A program made the translations under genes and the position numbers. From JAJOKK01 sp965370555 (GTDB taxonomy: Bacteria; Bipolaricaulota; Bipolaricaulia; UBA7950; UBA9294), in the NCBI GenBank assembly GCA_965370555.1, contig CBDUVB010000038.1:1-17263 (forward strand): a DNA stretch of 17,263 nucleotides. Reading direction: 5' to 3'. The notes below the pieces were generated by a model. The model saw only the letters and a list, made by a program, of their open reading frames with translations, had not been told where the DNA came from and ran no database searches. This document shows positions 1-6,819 of the stretch, piece after piece; position 1 is the first letter of the stretch, and each line of letters begins with the position of its first letter.

Positions 1-933
1 GGTCCCGAGTACGAGACTATCGATTCGTTAGGGCCGCAGTGCTACTGCGACGATCCTGAGGCGATCATCTACGCCAATATGCTGTGCAATGAACTCGGGC
101 TCGACACCATCTCGACCGGCGCGACTATCGCCTTCGCCATGGAGTGCCATGAGAAGGGCCTCCTCGACGAAGAGGGACTCGACCTCTCGTGGGGGAATGG
201 CAAGACGATCGTCAGACTGATCCAGCAGATCTCAAACCGGGAAGGGCTAGGTGCTCTCCTCTCACAGGGGACACGCCGAGCTGCTGAAGAGATAGGGGCG
301 GAAGCGAAGCGCTACGCGATGGAGGTCAAGGGATTGGAGATCCCCTCCCAGGAGCCGCGGGTCGCCAAGGCCTTTGGCTTAGGGCACGCCACGTCCAACC
401 GCGGTGCCGACCACCTGTACGCGCTTCCGACCATCGATACTGCGCGACTGGAGGAGGCTGGCCGCGCCCTCCTCCCACAAACCATGCCCGCTCTGCTGGA
501 TCCGGCGAACGAGCGCTACAAGCCTGACCTCGTCTGGTTTAGCGAGCACTACTGTGCCGTTGCGGATTCACTAGGAGTCTGCAAGTTCAGCACCGTCGAG
601 ACGTATCCCCTCTACCCCGAGGACCTCACGCGGGGTCTGAACGCGCTCGGTCACGCGATCACGGCAGATGAACTGTTACGGATCGGTGAGCGGATCGTCA
701 ACCTGGAGAGGATGTACAATGTGCGGCTCGGTCTCTCGTCGGTGGACGACCGGCTTCCTGCTAGATTCACCGAGGAGCCTATTTCGGTCGCGCACGGGGA
801 GACTACGATGGTTCACAGGATCGAGGATTTCGAAAAGATGCTCAGACGATACTACGAGCTACGCGAATGGGACGAGAACGGTATTCCCACCGATGAGAAG
901 CTTCGCGAGCTTGGGCTCGATCGGTTGGTTTAG
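1..933 (+). CDS. Aldehyde:ferredoxin oxidoreductase (AOR family), C-terminal part, 5' truncated by window edge
   Basis: The reading frame is open from base 1 and ends at TAG 931-933, giving the last 310 residues of a protein whose start lies outside the window. The fragment begins in the AOR helical domain (GPEYETIDSLG), includes the cofactor-domain run LGLDTIST just downstream, and has the ADSLGVCKF segment whose Cys (residue 194 of the fragment) matches the fourth [4Fe-4S] ligand of AORs. The C-terminal YELREWDENGIPT stretch is also typical of the family. Family knowledge: these enzymes use a tungsto- or molybdo-bispterin cofactor and one 4Fe-4S cluster to oxidise aldehydes, passing electrons to ferredoxin. 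It is a clear paralog of the next gene (shared EVKG.EIP, NRGADHL/SRGADHL and REGLGALL blocks), so this is a tandem pair. The first three Cys ligands are upstream of the window. The ATG at 79 is internal, not the start. Substrate is unknown. Confidence 0.93.
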   Translation, partial: GPEYETIDSLGPQCYCDDPEAIIYANMLCNELGLDTISTGATIAFAMECHEKGLLDEEGLDLSWGNGKTIVRLIQQISNREGLGALLSQGTRRAAEEIGAEAKRYAMEVKGLEIPSQEPRVAKAFGLGHATSNRGADHLYALPTIDTARLEEAGRALLPQTMPALLDPANERYKPDLVWFSEHYCAVADSLGVCKFSTVETYPLYPEDLTRGLNALGHAITADELLRIGERIVNLERMYNVRLGLSSVDDRLPARFTEEPISVAHGETTMVHRIEDFEKMLRRYYELREWDENGIPTDEKLRELGLDRLV

Positions 934-941
934 GAGGAGAA

Positions 942-2852
942 ATGCAGACGAGCGGTGGTTATATCGGAAGATACCTCCGGGTGGACCTGAGTGCGGGAAC
1001 GATCGAGGAACGCGAGGTCACAACGCAGATGGCCCGTACATTCCTCGGAGGGAACGGGTTCGGCGTCAAGATCCTGTGGGATGAAGTTGCGTCTTCTGTC
1101 GATCCGTTCTCCCCGGAGAACGTCCTGATTCTCGCCACCGGCCCGCTCTGTGGGACGGCATGGCCCACCTCCGGGCGGATGGAGGCGATCAGCAAGTCTC
1201 CCCTCACGGGGATCTATGGGGACTCCAACTGTGGCGGATTCTTCGGGCCTGAGCTCAAGTTTGCCGGGGTCGACATGCTCGTCATCACTGGGGTTGCTGC
1301 TCGACCGGTTACCCTGTGGATCGACAATGGGAAGGCCCGCCTCGAGGAGGCGAGCGACCTGTGGGGGCTAGACACGATCGAGACGGAGAAGGCGATCAGA
1401 CGACAGAAGGGGGATGAGCGGGTGAAGGTTGCCTGCATCGGACCCGCCGGGGAGAACGGGGTGCGGTATGCCTGCATCCAGGCAACGCCGAACCGGAGCC
1501 TCGCGAGGAGCGGGATAGGAACGGTGATGGGATCGAAGAGGCTGAAGGCGATTGCGGTTCGGGGGAGAGGGAAGGTCCCGATCGCGCGCCCCGCGGAATT
1601 CACCCGGCTTGCCCGTGCCATGCACGAGCGAATCAAGGCGAACGAGTTCTTCCCTGCCCTTGCCCGCTATGGCACCTCCGGCCTGGTCATGCTCATGAAC
1701 GAGATCGGACGCTTTCCCACCAAGAACTTCCAATCCGGAGATTTCGCCCTTGCCGAGAAGATCGGGGGAGAGGCTCTTCACGAGGGATATTGGATCAAGG
1801 ACGATGGCTGCTTTGCCTGTCCGATCCGATGCGACAACATCTACCGGGTGAAGGAGGGTGAGTTCGCGGGGACTGTCACGTCGAGCTTCGAGTACGAGAC
1901 GCTGAACTCGTTCGGCGCGGCAGTGGGGAACAGCAACCTTGCCTCGATCATCGCGGCGAACGACCGCTGCGACCGGTTGGGCCTCGATACGATCTCCGCC
2001 GGGCGGGCGATCTCATTTGCAATGGAACTCTACGAGAAGGGAATCCTGACAACAGAAGATACGGACGGCCTCGCACTCGAGTGGGGTGACTACCACGTGA
2101 TCCTTCAGCTAATCGAACAGATCGCCAGGCGGGAAGGGCTGGGCGCACTCCTAGCCTTGGGGGTGAGGGAGGCCGCAGCTCAGATCGGGCACGGGGCCGG
2201 GTATTACGCCATGGAGGTGAAGGGGCAGGAGATCCCTGCTCAGGACGGTCGGGCCCAGCAGTCGATGGGCCTTGCACACATCACATCGAGTCGTGGGGCC
2301 GATCACCTGAAGGCCTTTCCCACGATCGACGAGACGGGATACACCAAGGAGGTGGAACGTCGCTACGGCGAGGAGTACCTTCCCGAGATGGCCGACCCGC
2401 ACGCCACCAGGTACAAGCCGTTCCTGGTGAAGGACGGGGAGGACTTCGGCGCCGTGGTCGATTCGGTGGGGGTCTGCAAGTCCGGCGGCACCTTTGTCAT
2501 GGCCGAGATCTACTGGCCCGAGATCGCGGAAGGCTTGACCTATGCCACCGGGATCGAATTCTCTACGAGTGATCTCAAGGCGATCGGAGAACGGATCTAC
2601 AACCTGATGCGCGCCTACAACGCCCTCCACGGGATCACGCGGGCGGATGACCGTCTCCCGCGTCGCTTCACCGAGGAACCCTCGCCATCCGCCGGGGCGA
2701 AGGGCGAGATCGCCCATGCCGAGGAGCTGCTCGATGAGTACTACGACCTTCGTGGCTGGGACAGAGAGCGGGGTTGGCCGACCACCGCCACCCTGAAACG
2801 CCTCGGCCTTCCCGAGGCGGCCGAACGACTGAAGGAGTTGCAAGATGACTGA
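942..2852 (+). CDS. Aldehyde:ferredoxin oxidoreductase (tungsten/molybdopterin AOR family), complete
   Basis: This is a complete 636-residue AOR, of normal family length. Start ATG 942 follows an excellent Shine-Dalgarno (AGGAGGAGAA) that overlaps the upstream stop codon, so the two AOR genes are coupled. The N-terminal AOR_N domain (about 5-210) shows FLGGNGFGVKILWDE, TSGRMEAISKSPLTG and ARSGIGTVMGSKRLKAI, which are pterin-contacting family blocks. The cluster ligands are C290, C293 and C297 (CFACPIRC) plus C512 (DSVGVCK). A cofactor-domain DRLGLDTISAG lies at 344-354. Role from family: two-electron oxidation of an aldehyde, or carboxylate reduction in reverse, with ferredoxin; cytoplasmic. 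The region at 316-330 (FEYETLNSFGAAVGN) differs from the upstream paralog, which has Cys-Tyr-Cys there, so the two may differ in substrate or form a heteromer. Which aldehyde is used cannot be read from sequence; the neighbours suggest products of N-heterocycle breakdown. Confidence 0.95.
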   Translation: MQTSGGYIGRYLRVDLSAGTIEEREVTTQMARTFLGGNGFGVKILWDEVASSVDPFSPENVLILATGPLCGTAWPTSGRMEAISKSPLTGIYGDSNCGGFFGPELKFAGVDMLVITGVAARPVTLWIDNGKARLEEASDLWGLDTIETEKAIRRQKGDERVKVACIGPAGENGVRYACIQATPNRSLARSGIGTVMGSKRLKAIAVRGRGKVPIARPAEFTRLARAMHERIKANEFFPALARYGTSGLVMLMNEIGRFPTKNFQSGDFALAEKIGGEALHEGYWIKDDGCFACPIRCDNIYRVKEGEFAGTVTSSFEYETLNSFGAAVGNSNLASIIAANDRCDRLGLDTISAGRAISFAMELYEKGILTTEDTDGLALEWGDYHVILQLIEQIARREGLGALLALGVREAAAQIGHGAGYYAMEVKGQEIPAQDGRAQQSMGLAHITSSRGADHLKAFPTIDETGYTKEVERRYGEEYLPEMADPHATRYKPFLVKDGEDFGAVVDSVGVCKSGGTFVMAEIYWPEIAEGLTYATGIEFSTSDLKAIGERIYNLMRAYNALHGITRADDRLPRRFTEEPSPSAGAKGEIAHAEELLDEYYDLRGWDRERGWPTTATLKRLGLPEAAERLKELQDD

Positions 2853-4164
2853 GCGTCTCGTTCTCGGCGGAGTCCTCCTCCCCTCTGCAAATGCACCGCT
2901 GAAAGCGGACTGGGGCGTGCTGATCGAAGGGCGCTCGATCGCCGCGGTCGGTTCGAACGAGGCACTGCGCGCCGAGCATCCGCATGCGGAGGTTATTGAC
3001 GCACACGATCTCCTTCTCATGCCCGGGTTCATCAACGCGCACATGCACTCCTACGGCCTCCTCGCCCATGGTATCCCTGTTGATGATCCTCCACGCGGGT
3101 TCTACGAGTTCCTGGCGGATTTCTGGTGGCCATACGTGGAGAACCGCTTGGATCATCCGATGATCAAGGCCGCCTTCGCTCTCGCCTGTGGAAAGATGAT
3201 CGAAGCGGGTTTCACCAGCGTGTGTGATGTCTTGGAGGCTCCGAACTCCATCCCTGGGGCACTCGCTGTGGAAGCAGAAGCCCTGAATGATGCGGGGCTG
3301 CGCGGGGTTCTATCGATCGAGGCCTCGGAAAGGCTCGGTACGGACCTTGGAAGGGATACCCTCGACGAGAATGCTCGTTTCGTCAGGGGCCACGAGAATG
3401 ATCGGCTCATTCGGGGAATGGTCTCGATCCACACGAGCTTCACGTGTTCGGAAGGATTTATCATGCTTGCCAAGGGGATCGCGGATGACCTCGGGTGCTC
3501 GATCCATCTTCACCTCTCGGAGAGCTCGTACGAACCTAAAGTCTCTCTCGAACGATATGGGATACGCCCGGTCGAATGGTACGATAGGCTGGGTTTCTGG
3601 GATAGCTCGGTCCTTGCCTCCCAGGGAGTCGCGATCGATCGATCGGAAATCGATATTCTCGCCGAGCGAGGGGTGAGACTCGTGCACATGCCGCTCAGCA
3701 ACTGTGAAGTGGGGGGAGGGATCGCTCCGGTCCCGGCGATGATTGCGCGTGGAATCCGGCCAGGACTCGGCACAGATGGGTACATCAACGATCCGTTTGA
3801 GGTGATGCGCGGGGCCTTCCTGATCCACAAGGGAGCGTTACAGGATCCACGAGTGATGTCGGCAGAGACGGTCCTCTCGATGGCCACATCCTGGGGGGGC
3901 AAGGCCGTTGGCTTCCCTCATGTCGGTACGCTCGCGCCGGGGGAGTCCGCCGACCTGATCGGGATCGATCTCTCCTTCGACACGCCGCTCACCAAAGGGA
4001 ACGTGCTCGACCAAATAGTCCTTTATCGAAACGGGAGCGATGTCGCTCTCTCGATCGTCGATGGTACTCTCCTCATGAAGGATCATGAGCTCTTGACCCT
4101 GGATATGGAGGAGGTCCAGCATGAGGCCACTGTTCAGGCAAGACGGCTGTGGGGGATGGATTAA
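2845..4164 (+). CDS. SsnA/AtzA-type amidohydrolase (metal-dependent, nucleobase deaminase/aminohydrolase family)
   Basis: 439 residues, start ATG 2845, overlapping the AOR gene by 8 bp, with GAAGGAG at 2831-2837. N-terminal beta-sandwich plus TIM barrel of the amidohydrolase superfamily. Metal ligands visible are H66 and H68 (NAHMH), H223 with E226 three residues later (HLHLSE) and D311 (LGTDG). From recalled family sequence, the C-terminal third (LGTDGYINDPFEVMRGAF, GTLAPGESADL, QARRLWGMD) follows E. coli SsnA closely, so it is probably an SsnA-type putative aminohydrolase. These typically sit in purine or selenium-linked heterocycle catabolic clusters. Oddity: the barrel motif that reads AHG/AHC in relatives is SQG here, with Gln260 where the catalytic His is expected. 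The enzyme may therefore have a changed reaction or reduced hydrolysis. The HxH and HxxE pairs and the Asp remain, so metal binding should be intact. Family confidence is high; substrate is unknown. Confidence 0.88.
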   Translation: MTERLVLGGVLLPSANAPLKADWGVLIEGRSIAAVGSNEALRAEHPHAEVIDAHDLLLMPGFINAHMHSYGLLAHGIPVDDPPRGFYEFLADFWWPYVENRLDHPMIKAAFALACGKMIEAGFTSVCDVLEAPNSIPGALAVEAEALNDAGLRGVLSIEASERLGTDLGRDTLDENARFVRGHENDRLIRGMVSIHTSFTCSEGFIMLAKGIADDLGCSIHLHLSESSYEPKVSLERYGIRPVEWYDRLGFWDSSVLASQGVAIDRSEIDILAERGVRLVHMPLSNCEVGGGIAPVPAMIARGIRPGLGTDGYINDPFEVMRGAFLIHKGALQDPRVMSAETVLSMATSWGGKAVGFPHVGTLAPGESADLIGIDLSFDTPLTKGNVLDQIVLYRNGSDVALSIVDGTLLMKDHELLTLDMEEVQHEATVQARRLWGMD

Positions 4165-4165
4165 G

Positions 4166-5287
4166 ATGACCGATCTCAAGACTAGCATTGGCGGACTAGA
4201 ACTGAGGAATCCGTTCATCCTGGCCTCCGGCCCACTCTCCTACGACGGTGAAGCAATCCTGCGCGCCCATCGAGCCGGCGCCGGCGCGGTGGTGACAAAG
4301 ACGATCAGCAGGGTCCCGGCAACGAATCCAATACCACACATCGCAAGGGTCCCTGGCGGACTCTTAAACGGGGAGAAGTGGTCGGATCTACCGTATGAGC
4401 GCTGGATCGAACGAGAGATTCCGCTTGCCAAAGAGGGAGGGGCGATTGTGATCGCAAGCTTGGGTCTTACTCCCGCCGATGTTGCAGCGCTCGCTCGCCC
4501 GATCGCGAAGGCCGGGATTGACGCCCTGGAGATTGCCTCCTACGACGGGGCGTCCTTGGTCCCCATGGTGAGAGAGGCGGCTAAAGGGGTCGAGATACCG
4601 ATCCTCGCCAAGGTGAGTAGCAACTGGCCGGATGTGGTCGAGATCGCAGCAGCCTGTCTGCAAAACGGAGCGACGGGAATCACGGCAATCGATTCAATCG
4701 GCCCGGCACTCCGGCTCGATATCGAGAAACGAGCACCGCTCCTTGGAAGTGGTTACGGATGGATAACCGGCGGGATGATCTTTCCAGTTGCGTTACGGGT
4801 CGTTTCCCAGATTGCGCTTGCAACGGGAGCCACCATCGTGGGAACCGGCGGGATCGGAAGCGTCGATGACTGTCTGGAGATGTTCATAGCCGGTGCTCGC
4901 GTGGTGGGCCTTTGCACCCTCCCCATGCTGAAAGGACTCGCCGTCTTCGCCGATCTCGAAGAGAAACTCTCGACGCGTCTTCACGAACTGGGCTACCAGA
5001 ACCTCCAGGGTGCGATCGGGGCGGCACTCCCCTCGTTAAGAGAGTACAAAGGAGCCGCTGAAGGAGTCGGCCTGCCCATGAAAAGGAAGGAAAACGCGGC
5101 AGGGGCGTCGTTTGCTTGGGAAGAGGGACGGTGCACCGATTGCGGTCTCTGTGTACGCATCTGTCCCTACAGCGCACGCACGAGCCCTGAGGAGGTCGAC
5201 CTCGCACGGTGCCGATTCTGCGGCCTCTGTGCCTCGGCCTGCCCCACGGGGGCGCTTGATCTGTTAGTGGAGGGGAGCGAAGAATGA
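4166..5287 (+). CDS. PreA-like DHOD-family flavoprotein with C-terminal 2x[4Fe-4S] ferredoxin domain
   Basis: 373 residues from ATG 4166, one base after the previous stop; an in-frame ATG at 4121 lies well inside the upstream gene and is less likely. Residues about 1-300 form a dihydroorotate-dehydrogenase-type FMN barrel: NPFILASGPLS (15-25), Lys149 in ILAKVSSN, and the phosphate-binding TGGI/GAR segment at 227-245. Residues 318-365 carry two complete CxxCxxCxxxCP motifs (C323/326/329/333 and C349/352/355/359). This is the layout of PreA, the catalytic half of bacterial NAD-dependent dihydropyrimidine dehydrogenase. Important deviation: the NxSCPN/H loop that supplies the catalytic Cys in DHOD/DPD reads IASYDG here (123-128), so it lacks both Asn and Cys. 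No PreT-like FAD/NAD subunit is seen in the window, so electrons may go to ferredoxin or a partner elsewhere. Its stop overlaps the hydantoinase start (ATGA). The reaction is likely oxidoreduction of a small N-heterocycle but is not proven. Confidence 0.85.
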   Translation: MTDLKTSIGGLELRNPFILASGPLSYDGEAILRAHRAGAGAVVTKTISRVPATNPIPHIARVPGGLLNGEKWSDLPYERWIEREIPLAKEGGAIVIASLGLTPADVAALARPIAKAGIDALEIASYDGASLVPMVREAAKGVEIPILAKVSSNWPDVVEIAAACLQNGATGITAIDSIGPALRLDIEKRAPLLGSGYGWITGGMIFPVALRVVSQIALATGATIVGTGGIGSVDDCLEMFIAGARVVGLCTLPMLKGLAVFADLEEKLSTRLHELGYQNLQGAIGAALPSLREYKGAAEGVGLPMKRKENAAGASFAWEEGRCTDCGLCVRICPYSARTSPEEVDLARCRFCGLCASACPTGALDLLVEGSEE

Positions 5288-6648
5288 CGGACTTAGTGGT
5301 ACGCGGAGGGAGCATTGTTACTCCTCATGGAATCATCCGTGCAGACCTAGGGATCGCCGCGGAGAGGATCGTTGCCATCGGCCTTGGTCTTTCGGGACGG
5401 GACGAGATCGATGCTTCCGGTAAGCTCGTCCTTCCCGGCGTGATCGACGCGCACACCCACATGGCCGCCGAGAACTACGGGATCGCCTCGAGCGACGACT
5501 TCCTCTCTGGAACGCGGGCTGCTGCCTGCGGTGGTGTGACGACGATCATCGATTTCACCGTTGGGACCCAAGAAACCTCGATCCCTGAGGAGATCGAAGC
5601 TCGCAAACAAGAGGCTGCTCCCTCGGCGATCGACTACGCTCTCCATGCGGAGGTCATCGGTTGGAAGCCCGGACAGGAGAAGGAGCTTGAGGATGCCCAA
5701 TACGCCGGCGTAAGGAGCTTCAAGTTCTACATGGCTTACGGCTCATTAGGGCACCGCGCGGATACAGGCATCCTCTATCACGCCTTCCGCAAGATTGAAG
5801 AGATCGATGGTGTGGCGATGGTTCACGCGGAAGACGATCCGATCATCGAGTCGCTCGTGGCGAGGCTCTCCCCCGAGCAAAGAGCCACTATGTCCGCTTA
5901 TCCCGGGACCCGGCCAGCGGTCTGTGAAGGAGCGGCGATCGAACAGGCAATCTACCTCGCCGAGCAGACCGGAGTCAAGCTGCATGTGGTCCATGTCAGT
6001 TCCGCTCTCGGACTCGAGGCGATACGCCGTTCACGGTCTCACCGGGCCCAGTCGCGCGGCGTGCGGGTAAGCGGAGAGACCTGCCCGCAATACCTCCTGT
6101 TGACAGAGGAAGCCTACGAAGGGGCGGAGGGACCGCAGTTCTCGGTGATGCCCCCGCTGCGCACAGGAGCGGATCAGACCTCATTATGGAGTGCACTACG
6201 AGACGGCACGCTCGATCTTGTGGCGACCGACCACTGCCCATTCACGCGGGAGCAGAAAACTTGGAATGGATCGTTCTTAGATCTTCCCTACGGCCTGCCC
6301 GGGGTGGAGACCCTCCTTCCCCTCCTCTATTCCGAAGGTGTGAGGAAGGGACGCCTCTCGTTGATCGATCTTCCCCGCCTGCTCAGTGAAGGGCCGGCGC
6401 GCATAAACGGAATCTACCCGCGCAAGGGGAGCCTCTCGATCGGTTCGGACGCAGATATCGTGATCTTTGACCCCGAAAAGGAGTGGACGATTCATGCCGA
6501 GAACCTGCACATGGCGACCGATTTCTCTCCCTATGAGGGACGGCTAGTACGTGGAGCAGTCGAGACGACGATCTCACGCGGGCGAATCGTCTATGCCAAC
6601 GGAACCTTCCAAGGGAAAGAGGGCTGGGGAAGGTTCATCTCCTGTTGA
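5284..6648 (+). CDS. hydA: D-hydantoinase / dihydropyrimidinase-family cyclic amidohydrolase
   Basis: 454 residues, the usual length for the family. ATG 5284 overlaps the preceding stop by four bases (ATGA), with GGAGGGG about 8 bases upstream. The binuclear-metal site is complete: H57 and H59 (DAHTH), K147 (SFKFYMAY; the Lys that is carboxylated in the family), H181 (MVHAEDD), H237 (HVVHVSS) and D316 (ATDHCPF). Family role: zinc-dependent hydrolytic opening of 5- or 6-membered cyclic diamides such as dihydropyrimidines or hydantoins to N-carbamoyl amino acids, in the cytoplasm. The next pathway enzyme, an N-carbamoyl amino-acid amidohydrolase, is not in the window. An allantoinase is the main alternative, but the SFKFYMAY context favours hydantoinase/dihydropyrimidinase. 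It is the last gene of the metabolic operon; a 171-bp gap with a new promoter follows. Confidence 0.9.
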   Translation: MTDLVVRGGSIVTPHGIIRADLGIAAERIVAIGLGLSGRDEIDASGKLVLPGVIDAHTHMAAENYGIASSDDFLSGTRAAACGGVTTIIDFTVGTQETSIPEEIEARKQEAAPSAIDYALHAEVIGWKPGQEKELEDAQYAGVRSFKFYMAYGSLGHRADTGILYHAFRKIEEIDGVAMVHAEDDPIIESLVARLSPEQRATMSAYPGTRPAVCEGAAIEQAIYLAEQTGVKLHVVHVSSALGLEAIRRSRSHRAQSRGVRVSGETCPQYLLLTEEAYEGAEGPQFSVMPPLRTGADQTSLWSALRDGTLDLVATDHCPFTREQKTWNGSFLDLPYGLPGVETLLPLLYSEGVRKGRLSLIDLPRLLSEGPARINGIYPRKGSLSIGSDADIVIFDPEKEWTIHAENLHMATDFSPYEGRLVRGAVETTISRGRIVYANGTFQGKEGWGRFISC

Positions 6649-6764
6649 TATTCACGGATCAAAGCTACACGGCACACGTGCGCTCTCTGGACGTGAGGAA
6701 CGATAGGAATACGAACCAGAATGGCAAGAAGCAAAACTGAAATTCAAGAACGATCCTTTTGGAT

Positions 6765-6793
6765 TTGACAGGGCGCCATATTTGCTATAGCAT
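6765..6793 (+). promoter_or_regulatory. Sigma-70-type promoter for the hsdM operon
   Basis: A perfect -35 hexamer TTGACA (6765-6770) is followed after 17 bases by TAGCAT (6788-6793, 4/6 to TATAAT). The start site would be about 6800, giving a short leader before ATG 6820. An alternative -10 TATAGC at 6786 would have 15-bp spacing. The position fits a new transcription unit at the head of the RM locus. Confidence 0.6.
6784..6791. promoter_or_regulatory. Short palindrome overlapping the hsdM -10 element, possible operator
   Basis: GCTATAGC is a perfect 8-nt palindrome overlapping the -10, followed by gcat-tc-atgc, another short dyad. Because HsdM itself carries an XRE helix-turn-helix, autoregulation through such a site is plausible. 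This is inference from position only; 8-nt palindromes occur by chance. Confidence 0.25.
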
Positions 6794-6819
6794 TCATGCA
6801 TACCCCCTGAAGGAGGATC

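Larger units (their letters stand above)
6649..6819. other. Intergenic region between metabolic operon and restriction-modification locus
   Basis: No coding sequence is supported here. The first ~110 bases show no convincing rho-independent terminator; the only hairpin, atcc-tttt-ggat at 6753-6764, is too short. The last 55 bases hold a promoter and ribosome-binding site for hsdM (AAGGAGG at 6810-6816, four bases before the ATG). A CACGTG palindrome lies in the upstream half, significance unknown. Confidence 0.6.

Noticed and set aside
2151..3044. 297-codon antisense frame across the AOR/SsnA junction
   Set aside because: It overlaps two well-supported sense genes and its translation has no family signature.
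4121..4165. Upstream start for the PreA-like gene
   Set aside because: It would overlap the SsnA-like gene by 44 bases and add residues with no family match; ATG 4166 directly precedes the conserved start of the domain.
6752..6764. Rho-independent terminator after the hydantoinase gene
   Set aside because: The stem is only four base pairs and is not followed by a T tract.
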